Counted from the first letter of the stretch, positions 54,328-63,960 are shown. The stretch: 64,000 nucleotides of DNA from Vulcanimicrobiota bacterium (GCA_003140215.1 PLJL01000004.1:2204192-2268191), one strand, 5' to 3'. Numbers and translations: made by a program. The notes: a model not told the origin generated them from the letters alone.

Positions 54328-55676
54328 GGAATCGCCACGGGACCGGTGTCGCCCGGGCTGAAACGCACGTTTTGGACCCACGAGAAAAAGTAGCCCTTAC
54401 ACGTTCGGACCCGTGCGGAATACGTAACCGTCGCGCCGGACCCGACGCGCTCGCGTCCGAGGTGCACCGCCGCCGGGTAGTTCGCCCGTTCGCCTGCGCT
54501 GTGCTCTTGGATGGCGAGATTGAAGTATGCCGGCACCGAATAGTCGTTGTAGACTCGTATGAATTGCGCCCCCGACGTGCAGTTACCGCCCTTCGTATAC
54601 AACCCGGCCGCGTTGAACTGCGAATTCCACTCCGGCGGAGCGTTGCCCATGCGCGCGGGCACCTCCCCGGCCGCGGCGAACCGTGGCGTTGCCGGCGGGC
54701 CGACCGGGAGCCGTCGCGTCGCGACGACCGGCGGCTGCGGGCGATGGAGCAGCGCGAACGCACCGCCGGCGACCACCAGGGCGGCGAGGACGCACACCGC
54801 GACGAATGCTGGGCGCCCCGGTACCAGCAGTGAGGGTGCGGCCGCGCGTTCGACCACGAATGACGGCCCCAGTCCTGCGACCAAGTTCCCCGCCGCATCC
54901 CAGGTGGCCACGCGCAACCGCATCGCCTGCCCCGCTTGGGCGTCGCCCGGCACGGTGACCTCGCCCGAGACTTCATCGCCGGCACGTTGCCGATTCCGAA
55001 CGACCGCCGGGCGCGCGTTCCCGCGTAAATCGACGAAGTCGACCTGTTCCATCGCGGAACCGCCCCGCGGCACGCTGTAACTAAACGCCATCGTCGCGTT
55101 CGCGGTAACCGGCATGGCTGCGATCGCGCTGACGGTCAAACCGCGGTTGGGATCGGCCGGCGGCTCGTGCGCCGGTCGCGTCACGGCGGGGGCCGGCTCG
55201 GGTGCGGCTTCGATGACCGCGCGCTCGGATGCGGCGACCTCCGGAGCGGCGGCTGCGGGCGCATGGCCCGGAGCCGCATCGAGAACGCGGCGCACCAGGT
55301 CGACGAGCTCGTCGAGCCGCTTCTCCATCGGGGGACTCATCGCGTCGAGCCAGTGCACGCGCTGAATGTAATATTCGAGATCACCTTCGGGCAGCACGAG
55401 CTCGATGCGGAACGGAATGATGTTCTTGCCACGCTTGTATGCGAGCTCGAGCTCGCTCAGGACCGCCTCGGAGGCGTTTGCGTGTGCCGAAAAGATCAGG
55501 ACGACGACACGTCCGTGCGCGATTGCGTCAACAAGTTGCCGACCGTAGGGGATCCCGGGAATCGGATCGCGCGGCGCGATCCAGCACCGAATACCGTGCG
55601 CTTCGAGCTGCGCGCACGCGGCGTTCGCTACGATTCGGTCCTGCGCCGAATGGCAGATGAAAACGTCATGCGCCAC
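54324..55676 (-). CDS. TIR-domain protein with transmembrane helix and C-terminal outer domain
   Basis: 450 aa. The TIR domain (residues about 3-135) has HDVFICHSAQDR, CWIAPRDPIPGIPYG, VVLIFSAHANAS and the putative NADase Glu in LSELELAYKRGKNIIPFRI. A Pro/Ala-rich linker (140-185), a beta-rich domain (190-270, FVDLRGNARPAVV), a membrane helix (about 281-302) and a C-terminal domain with two Cys (GGNCTSGAQFIRVYND, VRTCKGYFFSWVQ) follow. TIR enzymes often destroy NAD in antiphage systems; this layout more resembles a receptor. No partner gene is adjacent. Confidence 0.85.
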   Translation of the reverse strand: MAHDVFICHSAQDRIVANAACAQLEAHGIRCWIAPRDPIPGIPYGRQLVDAIAHGRVVVLIFSAHANASEAVLSELELAYKRGKNIIPFRIELVLPEGDLEYYIQRVHWLDAMSPPMEKRLDELVDLVRRVLDAAPGHAPAAAAPEVAASERAVIEAAPEPAPAVTRPAHEPPADPNRGLTVSAIAAMPVTANATMAFSYSVPRGGSAMEQVDFVDLRGNARPAVVRNRQRAGDEVSGEVTVPGDAQAGQAMRLRVATWDAAGNLVAGLGPSFVVERAAAPSLLVPGRPAFVAVCVLAALVVAGGAFALLHRPQPPVVATRRLPVGPPATPRFAAAGEVPARMGNAPPEWNSQFNAAGLYTKGGNCTSGAQFIRVYNDYSVPAYFNLAIQEHSAGERANYPAAVHLGRERVGSGATVTYSARVRTCKGYFFSWVQNVRFSPGDTGPVAIP

Positions 55677-55718
55677 CAGCCCCGCGTTCTTTGACGGGCG
55701 CGCGCCGTCCTCCGCGGC

Positions 55719-57152
55719 TTAGAACAGGTTCCAGAGGTACTGGTTGTACACTTCGTGGTGGTACTGGACTTCTTGCGCTTTCACGAACGTCCCCAGTTGG
55801 CGCGGGCAGCGATCGGCGCTGGCCTGCTTGAGGTCGGCGTAGCGCTCTTTCACGTCGGCCGTCAGGAGTTTGGTCGTCCACTCTGAGCCGCGGAAGTTCG
55901 CCAGCGCGTCGTAGATGTTGTCGGGCAGATAGCGGTCGGCTTGACGCAGGTTGTCGATCGTGCTGATGCTGCCTTCGAGTCCGGTCTTGAACACCGCGAG
56001 CATCACCATGTAGGGGTTCGCGTCGGGCGCGACGGAGCGCACCTCGACGCGTGAGCTGCGCTCGTTGCCGATCGGGAAGCGCACCATCGAGCCGCGGTCG
56101 ACCGCCGAGGCCTTGATCTGATTCGGCGCTTCGAAATGCGGATCGAGCCGGCGGTAGGCGTTGACGCTCGAGTTCAGCAGCAGGCAGATGTCGTTGCCGT
56201 GCGTGAGGATACGGTCCGAAAAGTCCATCGCAAACCGGCTGAGGTTCTCCGCGGCACCCTTCTCCCAGAACAGGTTCTTGCCGTTCTTGTCGCTGACCGA
56301 GACGTTGGTGTGCATCCCGTTGCCGTTGACGCCGACGACGGGCTTGGGCAGGAAGCTCGCCGTCATTCCGAGCTTCGTCGCGACTTGGCGGCAGATCAGC
56401 TTGTAGAGTTGGATCGTGTCGGCGGCGGCCGTCACCTCGCCGTAGCTGTAGTTGATCTCGAACTGCGAAGGCGCTACCTCGGGGTGGTCCTTCTCGTTCT
56501 CGAACCCCATCGCGCGCTGCACTTCGGCGACCGTGTCGATGAACTGGCGCAGCGGGTCGCCGGGCAGCGAGTGATAGTAGCCGCCGGTGTTGACGTACTC
56601 GAACGCTCCGGTCTCGTGATACCGCTGCTCTGCGTCGAGGCCTTGGAACACGAACCCTTCGATCTCGTTGGCGGCGTTGAGCGTGTAGCCGTGCTTCTCG
56701 TACTGCTCGGCGGAGAGGCGCTTGAGCACGCCGCGAACGTCGGCGGAGAACGGCGACCCGTCGCGGTCGAGCACCTCGCCGAACACGAGCGCCTTGCCCG
56801 CGCCGAAGATGTCCGCCGGCCCCCAGTAGAATGCTCCCCAGTCCAACGCGAGCCGGAGATCGCTCTCGCGCTGCGGGGTGAAGCCGCGGATCGAGGACCC
56901 GTCGAACGTGAGATTGTCGGCTGACTTCAGCAGAAACTTCTTGTCGTAGTCGAGCATGTGCAGCCGGCCCTCGAGGTCGCTGAACAGCACCGTGACCGCC
57001 TTGATGCGGCGCTCGTCGGTCAGATACTTGAGCCGGCTTTCCTGAATCTTGTGGGGCGCGACCCGATCTCTGCGCTGTTGTTTGGCTTCGAGGTTGAGGT
57101 CTTCGAGCTCGCCGTACGGGAGCATGAGAAAGTCGCGCAATTCAGTAGGCAT
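55719..57152 (-). CDS. glnA: Glutamine synthetase, type I
   Basis: 477 aa. ATP-grasp-like GS fold with the metal- and glutamate-binding motifs: DGSSIRGFTPQRESDLRL, NEIEGFVFQ (first of the Glu ligands), VAPSQFEINYSYGEV, the conserved NGNGMHTNVSV, and NERSSRVEVRSVAPDANPY. It assimilates ammonia into glutamine. The N-terminal lead of about 60 residues is longer than in E. coli GlnA and is shared by some terrabacterial relatives. It is divergent from the transketolase genes. Confidence 0.95.
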   Translation of the reverse strand: MPTELRDFLMLPYGELEDLNLEAKQQRRDRVAPHKIQESRLKYLTDERRIKAVTVLFSDLEGRLHMLDYDKKFLLKSADNLTFDGSSIRGFTPQRESDLRLALDWGAFYWGPADIFGAGKALVFGEVLDRDGSPFSADVRGVLKRLSAEQYEKHGYTLNAANEIEGFVFQGLDAEQRYHETGAFEYVNTGGYYHSLPGDPLRQFIDTVAEVQRAMGFENEKDHPEVAPSQFEINYSYGEVTAAADTIQLYKLICRQVATKLGMTASFLPKPVVGVNGNGMHTNVSVSDKNGKNLFWEKGAAENLSRFAMDFSDRILTHGNDICLLLNSSVNAYRRLDPHFEAPNQIKASAVDRGSMVRFPIGNERSSRVEVRSVAPDANPYMVMLAVFKTGLEGSISTIDNLRQADRYLPDNIYDALANFRGSEWTTKLLTADVKERYADLKQASADRCPRQLGTFVKAQEVQYHHEVYNQYLWNLF

Positions 57153-57308
57153 CGCTCTGAGGTCTATGCCTTCGGGGCGCCGACTCCTCGGGCATAAGGA
57201 GCACGATCGGCCCCGCGGCTATCCATCTGTCGAATCCGCGGTGCCGGCGTGCGGCCCGGCAGGACGGCCCGGCGGGACTCGGGCGGCGGGATGGGGATAA
57301 GCGCCCGT

Positions 57309-58169
57309 ATGGGACTTCTCGCTCCGGAGCGCCTCACCGCGCTCGAAGAGCACGCCAACGACGTCCGGCAGGGCATCATCCGTTCGCTCCTGGCGGCCGG
57401 TTCGGGGCACTCCGGCGGGTCGCTCGACATGGCCGACATCTTCGCCGCGCTCTACTTTCACGTGCTGCGGCACGATCCGCAGCGGCCCGACTGGCCCGAG
57501 CGCGACCGCCTGCTGTTGTCGTGCGGGCACATCGCGCCGGTCCGCTACAGCGCGATGGCGTACGCGGGCTACTTCCCGGTCGAGGAGCTGCTGACGCTGC
57601 GCCACTTTCGCACGCGGCTGCAGGGCCATCCGGAACGCGTGAGCTTGCCGGGGCTCGAGACGACGTCCGGCCCGCTGGGCGAAGGGCTCGCCCAGGGCGC
57701 CGGGATGGCGCTGGCAGGCAAGCTGGACGGCGCCGGCTGGCGCGTCTACGTCGTAACCTCCGACGGCGAGCATCAGTGCGGGCTCCACTGGGAAGCCATG
57801 ATGACGGCCGCCAAGTTCCAGCTCGACAACCTGACCTGCATCGTCGATCGCAACGTGATCCAGATCGACGGCAGCACCGAAGACGTGATGCCGCTCGAGC
57901 CGCTCACCGACAAATACCGCGCCTTCAACTGGGAGGTCTTCGAATGCGACGGCCACGACATCGGTGCATTCGTCGCCACCGTCGAAAAGGCCAAACAGGT
58001 CAAAGGCAAGCCCCAAGTGATCATCGCCCACACCGTGATGGGCAAGGGCGTGTCGTTCATGGAGGGCGACTATCTCTGGCACGGCAAGCCGCCCAAGCAA
58101 GACGAAGCCGACCAGGCGTTGCGCGAGCTCGGCGCCGCGCGCGAGCTGATCGGAGCGCAGCGTGGCTAG
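57309..58169 (+). CDS. Transketolase, N-terminal (ThDP-binding) subunit
   Basis: 286 aa from ATG 57309; another in-frame ATG at 57291 is possible. It is the first half of a split transketolase: SLLAAGSGHSGGSLDMADIF, SGPLGEGLAQGAGMALA, and the ThDP-magnesium motif YVVTSDGEHQCGLHWEA (GDG-like with GDx...N further on), then VDRNVIQIDGSTEDV. Partner subunit overlaps its stop by 8 nt. Used in the pentose-phosphate pathway. Separate subunits are common in archaea and terrabacteria. Confidence 0.93.
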   Translation: MGLLAPERLTALEEHANDVRQGIIRSLLAAGSGHSGGSLDMADIFAALYFHVLRHDPQRPDWPERDRLLLSCGHIAPVRYSAMAYAGYFPVEELLTLRHFRTRLQGHPERVSLPGLETTSGPLGEGLAQGAGMALAGKLDGAGWRVYVVTSDGEHQCGLHWEAMMTAAKFQLDNLTCIVDRNVIQIDGSTEDVMPLEPLTDKYRAFNWEVFECDGHDIGAFVATVEKAKQVKGKPQVIIAHTVMGKGVSFMEGDYLWHGKPPKQDEADQALRELGAARELIGAQRG

Positions 58170-59184
58170 CGCCGGGGTGACGAGCGCGGCCGGGGCCGCG
58201 ATGCACCTGGTCGACTACACCGACCCCGCGGCGATCAAGCAGGTCCCGACGCGCAACGGTTTCGGCGAAGGCCTCGTCGAGGCCGGGCGGCGCGACGAGC
58301 GCATCATCGCGATCTGCGCCGACCTTTCGGAGTCGACCCGCATGGAAGCGTTCAAGAAGACGTTTCCGCAGCGCTACATCGAGATCGGCGTGGCCGAGCA
58401 GATGCTCGTCGCGATGGCGGCGGGGCTAGCCGCGGCGGGCAAGATCCCGTTCATCGCCAGCTATGCGATGTTCAACCCGGGACGGTCCTGGGAGCAAGTC
58501 CGCACGACGATGGCGCTCAACGAGTCTGACGTCAAGATCGCCGGTGCGCACGCCGGGGTCTCGGTCGGACCCGACGGCGCGACCCACCAGGCGATCGAGG
58601 ACATCGCGATCATGCGCGTGATCCCGAAGATGACGGTGGTGGTGCCGTGTGATTCGGCGCAGACCAAGCAGGCCACGCTGGCCGTCGCCGGCCGCTTCGG
58701 GCCGACGTACCTGCGTTTCGCGCGCGCCGAGTCGGCCGTCGTCACCACCGACCAGACGCCGTTCGAGATCGGGACGGCGCAGACGTTTCGTGACGGCGAC
58801 GACGTCGCGGTCGTGGCCTGCGGCATCCTCGTGTACAACGCGCTCGTCGCCGCCGAGCTGGCGCGCAAAGACGGCATCGAGTGCCGCGTCGTCAACAACC
58901 ACACGATCAAGCCGATGGACGAGGCGGCGATTCTCGCCGCGGCCCGCGACTGCGGCACGATCGTGAGCGTCGAGGAGCACCAGGTCCACGGCGGGATGGG
59001 GTCGCGCGTCGCCGAGATCGTGGCCGCGCACGACCCCGTGCCGATGGAGTTCATCGGCGTCCACGACCGCTTCGGACAGTCGGGCAGTCCGCCGGAGCTG
59101 ACCGAGGAATACGGGATGGGCGTGACCGCGATCCTGGCCGCCATCAAGCGCGCGCACGGCCGCAAGCGCGCGGCCCGCGGATGA
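58162..59184 (+). CDS. Transketolase, C-terminal (pyrimidine-binding) subunit
   Basis: 340 aa beginning at GTG 58162. It has the pyrimidine-binding domain with the catalytic Glu in YIEIGVAEQMLVAMAAGLA, GAHAGVSVGPDGATHQAIED, and the C-terminal domain (EEHQVHGGMGSRVAEIV). Together with the gene before it makes one transketolase, both produced at equal rates through the 8-nt overlap. The first 15 residues before HLVDYTD look like a non-conserved lead. Confidence 0.93.
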   Translation: MASAGVTSAAGAAMHLVDYTDPAAIKQVPTRNGFGEGLVEAGRRDERIIAICADLSESTRMEAFKKTFPQRYIEIGVAEQMLVAMAAGLAAAGKIPFIASYAMFNPGRSWEQVRTTMALNESDVKIAGAHAGVSVGPDGATHQAIEDIAIMRVIPKMTVVVPCDSAQTKQATLAVAGRFGPTYLRFARAESAVVTTDQTPFEIGTAQTFRDGDDVAVVACGILVYNALVAAELARKDGIECRVVNNHTIKPMDEAAILAAARDCGTIVSVEEHQVHGGMGSRVAEIVAAHDPVPMEFIGVHDRFGQSGSPPELTEEYGMGVTAILAAIKRAHGRKRAARG

Positions 59185-59423
59185 CGCAAGCGCAGGGACT
59201 AGCCCGCGAGCTCAACGCGCTGGCGGGGTCGTCGCAGTTCTCGAACTCCAAAGCGCGGGCGGCGGCGCGCGGTCACGCCGACGTCGATTGGCCGCGCACC
59301 AAGGCGCACAACGGCGACTTCAACGCAGAGGTCGACGGGTGCGAGTCCTTCGTGATGCGCGACGGCAGCCGGTGCGAATGGGTTTCGGGGACCTACCGGT
59401 ACGTGGCGCGCCCCGCGGGCTGA
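59181..59423 (+). CDS. Small coupled protein, 80 aa, unknown
   Basis: ATG 59181-59183 overlaps the transketolase stop (ATGA). The sequence has HADVDWPRTKAHNGDFNAEVDGC near its centre, then FVMRDGSRCEWVSGTYRYV, so it is compact, polar and likely cytosolic. I do not recognise it. Translational coupling to transketolase suggests it is a real gene, and it may be an accessory to that enzyme. Confidence 0.65.
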   Translation: MTQAQGLARELNALAGSSQFSNSKARAAARGHADVDWPRTKAHNGDFNAEVDGCESFVMRDGSRCEWVSGTYRYVARPAG

Positions 59424-59430
59424 GCGCCCC

Positions 59431-60345
59431 TCAACCTTCCTCGGCGGTCGTGAAGCACCGCAGCGCCTGGATCGAGGGCACGAAGTAATACGCGCCGGTG
59501 AGCGGCGTGCTGAAGCGCGTAAGGGCGTCGCGCGGTCCGCCGTCGGCCCCTGCCATCTGCTCGAGCATGCGCTGCATGCGCCCCTGTTCGGCGCTGAAAC
59601 CGATGAAAAGCGTGCCGTGCTCGCTGACCGTGCCGTAGGGAACGTTGCGCCGGAAGATCTTGAGCTCTTCGCCGCCGCGATGAACCTTCGTGCGCGCCAC
59701 GTGCGAGTCGCGCGGCATGGCGTCGCCGGCGAACTCGGTGCTTTCGGGTTTGGTGCGGCCGATGATCTTCTCTTGAGCCGGCTGCGGCAGCGCGTTCCAG
59801 GCTACGGCGTCGTGGCGCCATTGCTGGAAGAGCAGAACGCTGCCGCCCGCGCCCGGAGCACCGTCGGCGATCAGCGCGATCTCGGGCGCTTCGTAGAGGG
59901 TTGGGTTCTCGGTACCGTCTTCGAACCCGGTCAGATCGCGGCTGTGGCGATACGACCAGCCCGTCTGCTCGCGCACCAGCGTCGCGACACCGGCAAGTTC
60001 CTCGACCGTCGCGTGGCCCAGGTCGAAGACGATGTCGTACGCGGCGGCGGCAAACCACACCCAGACGTCGGCCTGGGACGCGGGCATCGCGTACCCGTCC
60101 GCCCCGCGCACCTCGGCATTGAAACCCGTCACCTCCGCCGGTGCCTCGGCGGGCGCCGCCGCGCGCCACAGCTCGGGGCGAAAACCGACCACCAGGTTCA
60201 CACCCCCGACCGTCGTGTGCGGCGGCCGCAGATCGGCGACCGCGCGGACCAGCGCGGCGGCATCGACGCCGGGGCGAGCGCGAAACTCGAAGAACCCGTG
60301 CGCAGCGTCGCCGAGCGCGAAGATGCCCGACTGGCCCGTCACCAT
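59431..60345 (-). CDS. DyP-type (dye-decolourising) heme peroxidase
   Basis: 304 aa from ATG 60343-60345 (Met-Val-Thr-Gly-Gln-Ser-Gly, a common DyP start). The distal Asp motif GFEDGTENP and the proximal His region SHVARTKVHRGGEELKIFRR are present, as is the C-terminal FIGFSAEQGRMQRMLEQM. It fits the cytosolic B-type group, some of which are loaded into encapsulin shells; no encapsulin gene is in the window and no obvious cargo tail is present. It is 22 nt downstream of the reductase gene. Confidence 0.92.
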   Translation of the reverse strand: MVTGQSGIFALGDAAHGFFEFRARPGVDAAALVRAVADLRPPHTTVGGVNLVVGFRPELWRAAAPAEAPAEVTGFNAEVRGADGYAMPASQADVWVWFAAAAYDIVFDLGHATVEELAGVATLVREQTGWSYRHSRDLTGFEDGTENPTLYEAPEIALIADGAPGAGGSVLLFQQWRHDAVAWNALPQPAQEKIIGRTKPESTEFAGDAMPRDSHVARTKVHRGGEELKIFRRNVPYGTVSEHGTLFIGFSAEQGRMQRMLEQMAGADGGPRDALTRFSTPLTGAYYFVPSIQALRCFTTAEEG

Positions 60346-60367
60346 TCGCGCAACGCGCAAACCTCGT

Positions 60368-61360
60368 TCAGGCGGGGACCGGACGGCGCGAGCGCGACAC
60401 CTCGAGCGCTTTGACGCAGGCGTACACCGATTCGATGTGCGGCGTCGGCGTCTCGGTGAGCCGGCCCAGCTCGACGACGGCGCCGACGAGCGCCTCGATC
60501 TCGAGCGTTCGCCCGGCCTCGACGTCCTGCAGCATCGAGGTCTTGTGCTCGCCGACCGCTTCGGCGCCGGCGATCCGCTTCTCGATGGTGTGCCGGAACG
60601 TGATGCCAAGCTTCTCGGCGATCTGCTGCGCTTCGCGCATCATGTCGGCCGCGAGCGCGCGCGTCCCCGGATCGCGGCAGATCGCCGCCAAGGTCGCGCG
60701 CGTTAGCGCGCTGATCGGGTTGAACGACAGGTTGCCCCACAGCTTGAGCCAGATCTCGGAGCGAATGTCGTCGAGGACGAACGACTTGAAGCCGGCCCGC
60801 ACGAGCATCGCCGCGAGCGCTTCGACGCGCTCGCTGTGCGCGCCGTCAAGCTCGCCGACCGAGAAGCGGTTCCCCTCGACCACGTGGATGACGCCTGGTG
60901 CCGTCACCTCGCCGGCGGGATAGACGACGCACCCGATGATGCGCTCGTGCTCGATGGCCGCGTCGATGACGCCGTTGGGATCGACCGCCTCGATGCGCCG
61001 CCCGTCGAACGGTCCGCCCTGCTTGTAGAAGTACCACCACGGCACCCCGTTCTGCACCGTCATGACCATGGTTTGCGGACCGAAGAGCTTGCGGATGTCC
61101 GGCAAGAGCAGCGGGATCTGATGCGCCTTGACCGCGATGATGACGAGATCTTGCGGGCCCGGCGCGCCCAAGTCGTCGGTGACGTCGATGTTGGTTGCCA
61201 CCACGGCGTCGCCGTCGGCCTCGAGCCGCAAACCGTGCGTTCTGATCGCGTGGGCGTGCTCGGCGTTTTTCTCGACGAAGGTGACCGACTCGCCCGCCAG
61301 CGCCAGCCGTGCTCCGAGCATGCCGCCGATCGCGCCGGCACCGATGATGCAAATACGCAC
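60368..61360 (-). CDS. 2-dehydropantoate 2-reductase-like (ketopantoate reductase) protein
   Basis: 330 aa. NADP-binding N-terminus MRICIIGAGAIGGMLGARLA, the AVKAHQIP motif of ketopantoate reductases, VQNGVPWWYF and the C-terminal helical domain with IWLKLWGNLSFNPISALTR, which holds the catalytic Lys/Asn, plus HKTSMLQDVEAGR. The family acts on ketopantoate in pantothenate synthesis but has broader members. With a fumarylacetoacetate hydrolase-family gene 10 nt upstream, a catabolic role is also possible. Confidence 0.88.
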   Translation of the reverse strand: MRICIIGAGAIGGMLGARLALAGESVTFVEKNAEHAHAIRTHGLRLEADGDAVVATNIDVTDDLGAPGPQDLVIIAVKAHQIPLLLPDIRKLFGPQTMVMTVQNGVPWWYFYKQGGPFDGRRIEAVDPNGVIDAAIEHERIIGCVVYPAGEVTAPGVIHVVEGNRFSVGELDGAHSERVEALAAMLVRAGFKSFVLDDIRSEIWLKLWGNLSFNPISALTRATLAAICRDPGTRALAADMMREAQQIAEKLGITFRHTIEKRIAGAEAVGEHKTSMLQDVEAGRTLEIEALVGAVVELGRLTETPTPHIESVYACVKALEVSRSRRPVPA

Positions 61361-61370
61361 GCAAAATCCT

Positions 61371-62156
61371 CTATTCGAACCGGTTGCGCAGCGTGCCGAT
61401 CCCGTCGATCGCGACCTCGATGGTGCTGCCGGGCTTCATCTTCCCGGCCCCGATCGACGTTCCGCACGCGATGATGTCGCCGGGGACGAGCGTCATGTCG
61501 CGCGAGATCAAGCTGACCAGCCGCGCCGGCTTGATCAGCATGTCGGCGGCCGGGTAGTTCTGCCGCTCCTCGCCGTCGAGCAGCGCGCGGATCACGAGCG
61601 TATCGGGATCGAGGCCGGTTGCGACAACGGGGCCGAACACGCCGAACGTATCGTAGCTCTTGGCGCGCGTCCACTGCGCGAAGGACGCGTCTTTGTTGAG
61701 CACGTCGAATGCGGTGACGTCGTTGACGCAGGTGTAGCCGAAGATCGCCGCGTTCGCCTCGTCCTCGTCCGCGCCCGCGCAACGCTTGCCGATCACGATG
61801 CCCAGCTCGGCTTCGAAGACCACCCGCCCGTCGTAGAACGGCGGCTTACGAATGGTCTGCCCGCTCGCCGCGAACGCGTTGTTGCCCTTGATGAAGTACA
61901 GCGGATCCTCGGGCACGCCGAGGCCGAGCTTCACCCCCAGCGCCGCGAAGTTGTTCCACAGCCCGATCATCTTGCTGGGCTCGGTCGGCGGCAACAGCGT
62001 TACGGCGTCGAGCGGCACGCGCTCGGCGGTCGGCTGCGGCGCGGCGAACATCTCACCGGCGTAACGGGTGATCGTGCTTCCCTCGAGCGTGCCGAACGCG
62101 GTCGAACCGGCGTGCTCGTAACGCAACCAGTGCTGCGTCGCAACCTCAGTCTTCAT
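61371..62156 (-). CDS. Fumarylacetoacetate hydrolase family enzyme
   Basis: 261 aa. Metal-binding core FEAELGIVIGKRC, TCVNDVTAFDV and SFAQWTRAKSYDTFGVFGP, with LISRDMTLVPGDIIACGTS near the C-terminus, as in 2-keto-4-pentenoate hydratase/acylpyruvase types. These enzymes cut or hydrate beta-diketo acids. It is the first gene of a minus-strand set with a ketopantoate reductase-like enzyme and a DyP peroxidase. Confidence 0.92.
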   Translation of the reverse strand: MKTEVATQHWLRYEHAGSTAFGTLEGSTITRYAGEMFAAPQPTAERVPLDAVTLLPPTEPSKMIGLWNNFAALGVKLGLGVPEDPLYFIKGNNAFAASGQTIRKPPFYDGRVVFEAELGIVIGKRCAGADEDEANAAIFGYTCVNDVTAFDVLNKDASFAQWTRAKSYDTFGVFGPVVATGLDPDTLVIRALLDGEERQNYPAADMLIKPARLVSLISRDMTLVPGDIIACGTSIGAGKMKPGSTIEVAIDGIGTLRNRFE

Positions 62157-62251
62157 GAGGCCACCTTAGGAGCGCGGCTCGCGGCGCCCTCTTGCTTTCC
62201 CAGCGCTCTCCGGGAGGACGTCGTGCGCGTGGCGCCGGACCAGGCAGGCTC

Positions 62252-63928
62252 ATGTCTCAACGATCCGGCGGCCGGGTGGTCGTCGACGCGCTCGCGGCAA
62301 ACGGCGTCGACACCGTCTTCTGCGTCCCCGGCGAAAGCTACGTCGCCGTACTCGACGCCTTATACGACACGCCGGCGATACGCGTGATCGCGTGCCGCCA
62401 CGAGGCGGCCGCGGCGCACATGGCCGAAGCGTCCGGAAAGCTCGACGGCAGACCGGGGGTCGCCTTCGTGACCCGCGGACCCGGCGCGACGCACGCGAGC
62501 ATCGGCGTTCACATCGCTCGCCAGGATTCGACCCCGATGGTCTTGTTCGTCGGGCAGGTCGCGCGCGGGATGCGCGGGCGCGAAGCGTTCCAAGAGCTCG
62601 ACTACGCGCAGGTCTTCGGCGGCCTTGCGAAGTGGGCCGCCGAGATCGACGACGCGCGACGCATCCCCGAGCTGGTCGCGCGAGCGTTTCACGTCGCGAT
62701 GTCCGGGCGCCCGGGCCCGGTCGTCCTCGCGCTTCCCGAGGACATGCTGCGCGACGAGGTCGACGTCGCCGACTTGGCGCCGGCCGTCCGAACCGCGGCG
62801 CATCCCGGTTCGGGCGAGCTCGCTCGAATGCGCGCGCTGCTCGCCGCGGCGCACCGTCCGCTCATGATCCTGGGCGGCAGCGGCTGGGACGAAGCCGCCT
62901 GCGCCGCGATCCGACGCTTCGCCGAGCGCAACGAGCTTCCGACCGCGTGCACGTTCAGGCGCCAGGAGCTCTTCGACAACCGCGACCCGCGGTACGCCGG
63001 CGATCTCGGGGTCGGCCCGAATCCGGCGCTCGCGGCGCGCGTCCGCGACGCCGATTTGATCCTGGCCGTCGGGGACCGTTTGGGTGAGATCCCGACCAGC
63101 GGCTACACGCTCATCGAGGCGCCGCGACCCAAGCAGCGCTTGGTCCACGTCCACGCCGATCCCGACGAGCTCGGTCGCGTGTTCCAGGCCGACCTCGCGA
63201 TCAACGCCGGCCCGGCCGAGTTCGCTCGCGCGCTCGATGCCCTCGAACCGATCGCCGCACCGGCGTGGAGCGCGGCGACGCGCGAGGCCCGGCGCGACTA
63301 TGAGGCGGCGCTCGATCCGGGGGTACCGCGCGCGGCGCTCGACCTCGCGCACGTCGTGCGCTGGCTCGACGAACGCCTCCCCGAAGACGCGATCGTCTGC
63401 AACGGCGCCGGCAACTACAACACCTGGCTGCACCGCTTCTTCCGCTACAAGCGGTATGGTACGCAGTTCGGCCCGACCGCCGGCGCGATGGGCTACGGTT
63501 TCCCGGCCGCGATCGGCATCAAGCTGCGACGGCCCGAACGCATCGTCGTCGCCTTCGCCGGTGACGGGTGCTTTCTGATGAACGGCGCGGAGCTCGCGAC
63601 GGCGGTGCAATACGGTGCGAACGTCGTCACGCTGGTCGTGAACAACGGGATGTACGGTACGATCCGCATGCATCAAGAGCGTGCATACCCCGGCCGCGTC
63701 GTCGGGACCGACCTGCTCAACCCGGACTTCGTCGCCTACGCCCGCGCCTTCGGCGCGCACGGCGCCCTGGTCGAACGGACCGAGGACTTCGGCGCCGCCT
63801 TCGACGCCGCGCTCGCCGCCGGGCGGCCCGCGCTGATCGAGCTGCGCACCGATCCCGACCTCATCACGCCGCGCACGACGCTGCGCGAGATCCGCGCGCA
63901 AGCGCACGAATCTGCCGCCCGGAGGTGA
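62252..63928 (+). CDS. Thiamine diphosphate-dependent enzyme, acetolactate synthase large-subunit type
   Basis: 558 aa from ATG 62252. Pyrimidine domain with VFCVPGESYVAVLDALYD and the catalytic Glu in RHEAAAAHMAEA; central domain with LILAVGDRLGEIPTSGYT; ThDP domain with the motif FAGDGCFLMNGAELATAVQYGANVVTLVVNN (shown split: GDG...NN) including GDG to NN spacing. No regulatory (ilvN) gene follows. Such stand-alone proteins may be oxo-acid decarboxylases or carboligases, so the exact substrate is uncertain. Confidence 0.92.
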   Translation: MSQRSGGRVVVDALAANGVDTVFCVPGESYVAVLDALYDTPAIRVIACRHEAAAAHMAEASGKLDGRPGVAFVTRGPGATHASIGVHIARQDSTPMVLFVGQVARGMRGREAFQELDYAQVFGGLAKWAAEIDDARRIPELVARAFHVAMSGRPGPVVLALPEDMLRDEVDVADLAPAVRTAAHPGSGELARMRALLAAAHRPLMILGGSGWDEAACAAIRRFAERNELPTACTFRRQELFDNRDPRYAGDLGVGPNPALAARVRDADLILAVGDRLGEIPTSGYTLIEAPRPKQRLVHVHADPDELGRVFQADLAINAGPAEFARALDALEPIAAPAWSAATREARRDYEAALDPGVPRAALDLAHVVRWLDERLPEDAIVCNGAGNYNTWLHRFFRYKRYGTQFGPTAGAMGYGFPAAIGIKLRRPERIVVAFAGDGCFLMNGAELATAVQYGANVVTLVVNNGMYGTIRMHQERAYPGRVVGTDLLNPDFVAYARAFGAHGALVERTEDFGAAFDAALAAGRPALIELRTDPDLITPRTTLREIRAQAHESAARR

Positions 63929-63960
63929 ATGGCCGGGCTGGGGTAATCCCTCGGGCCATG

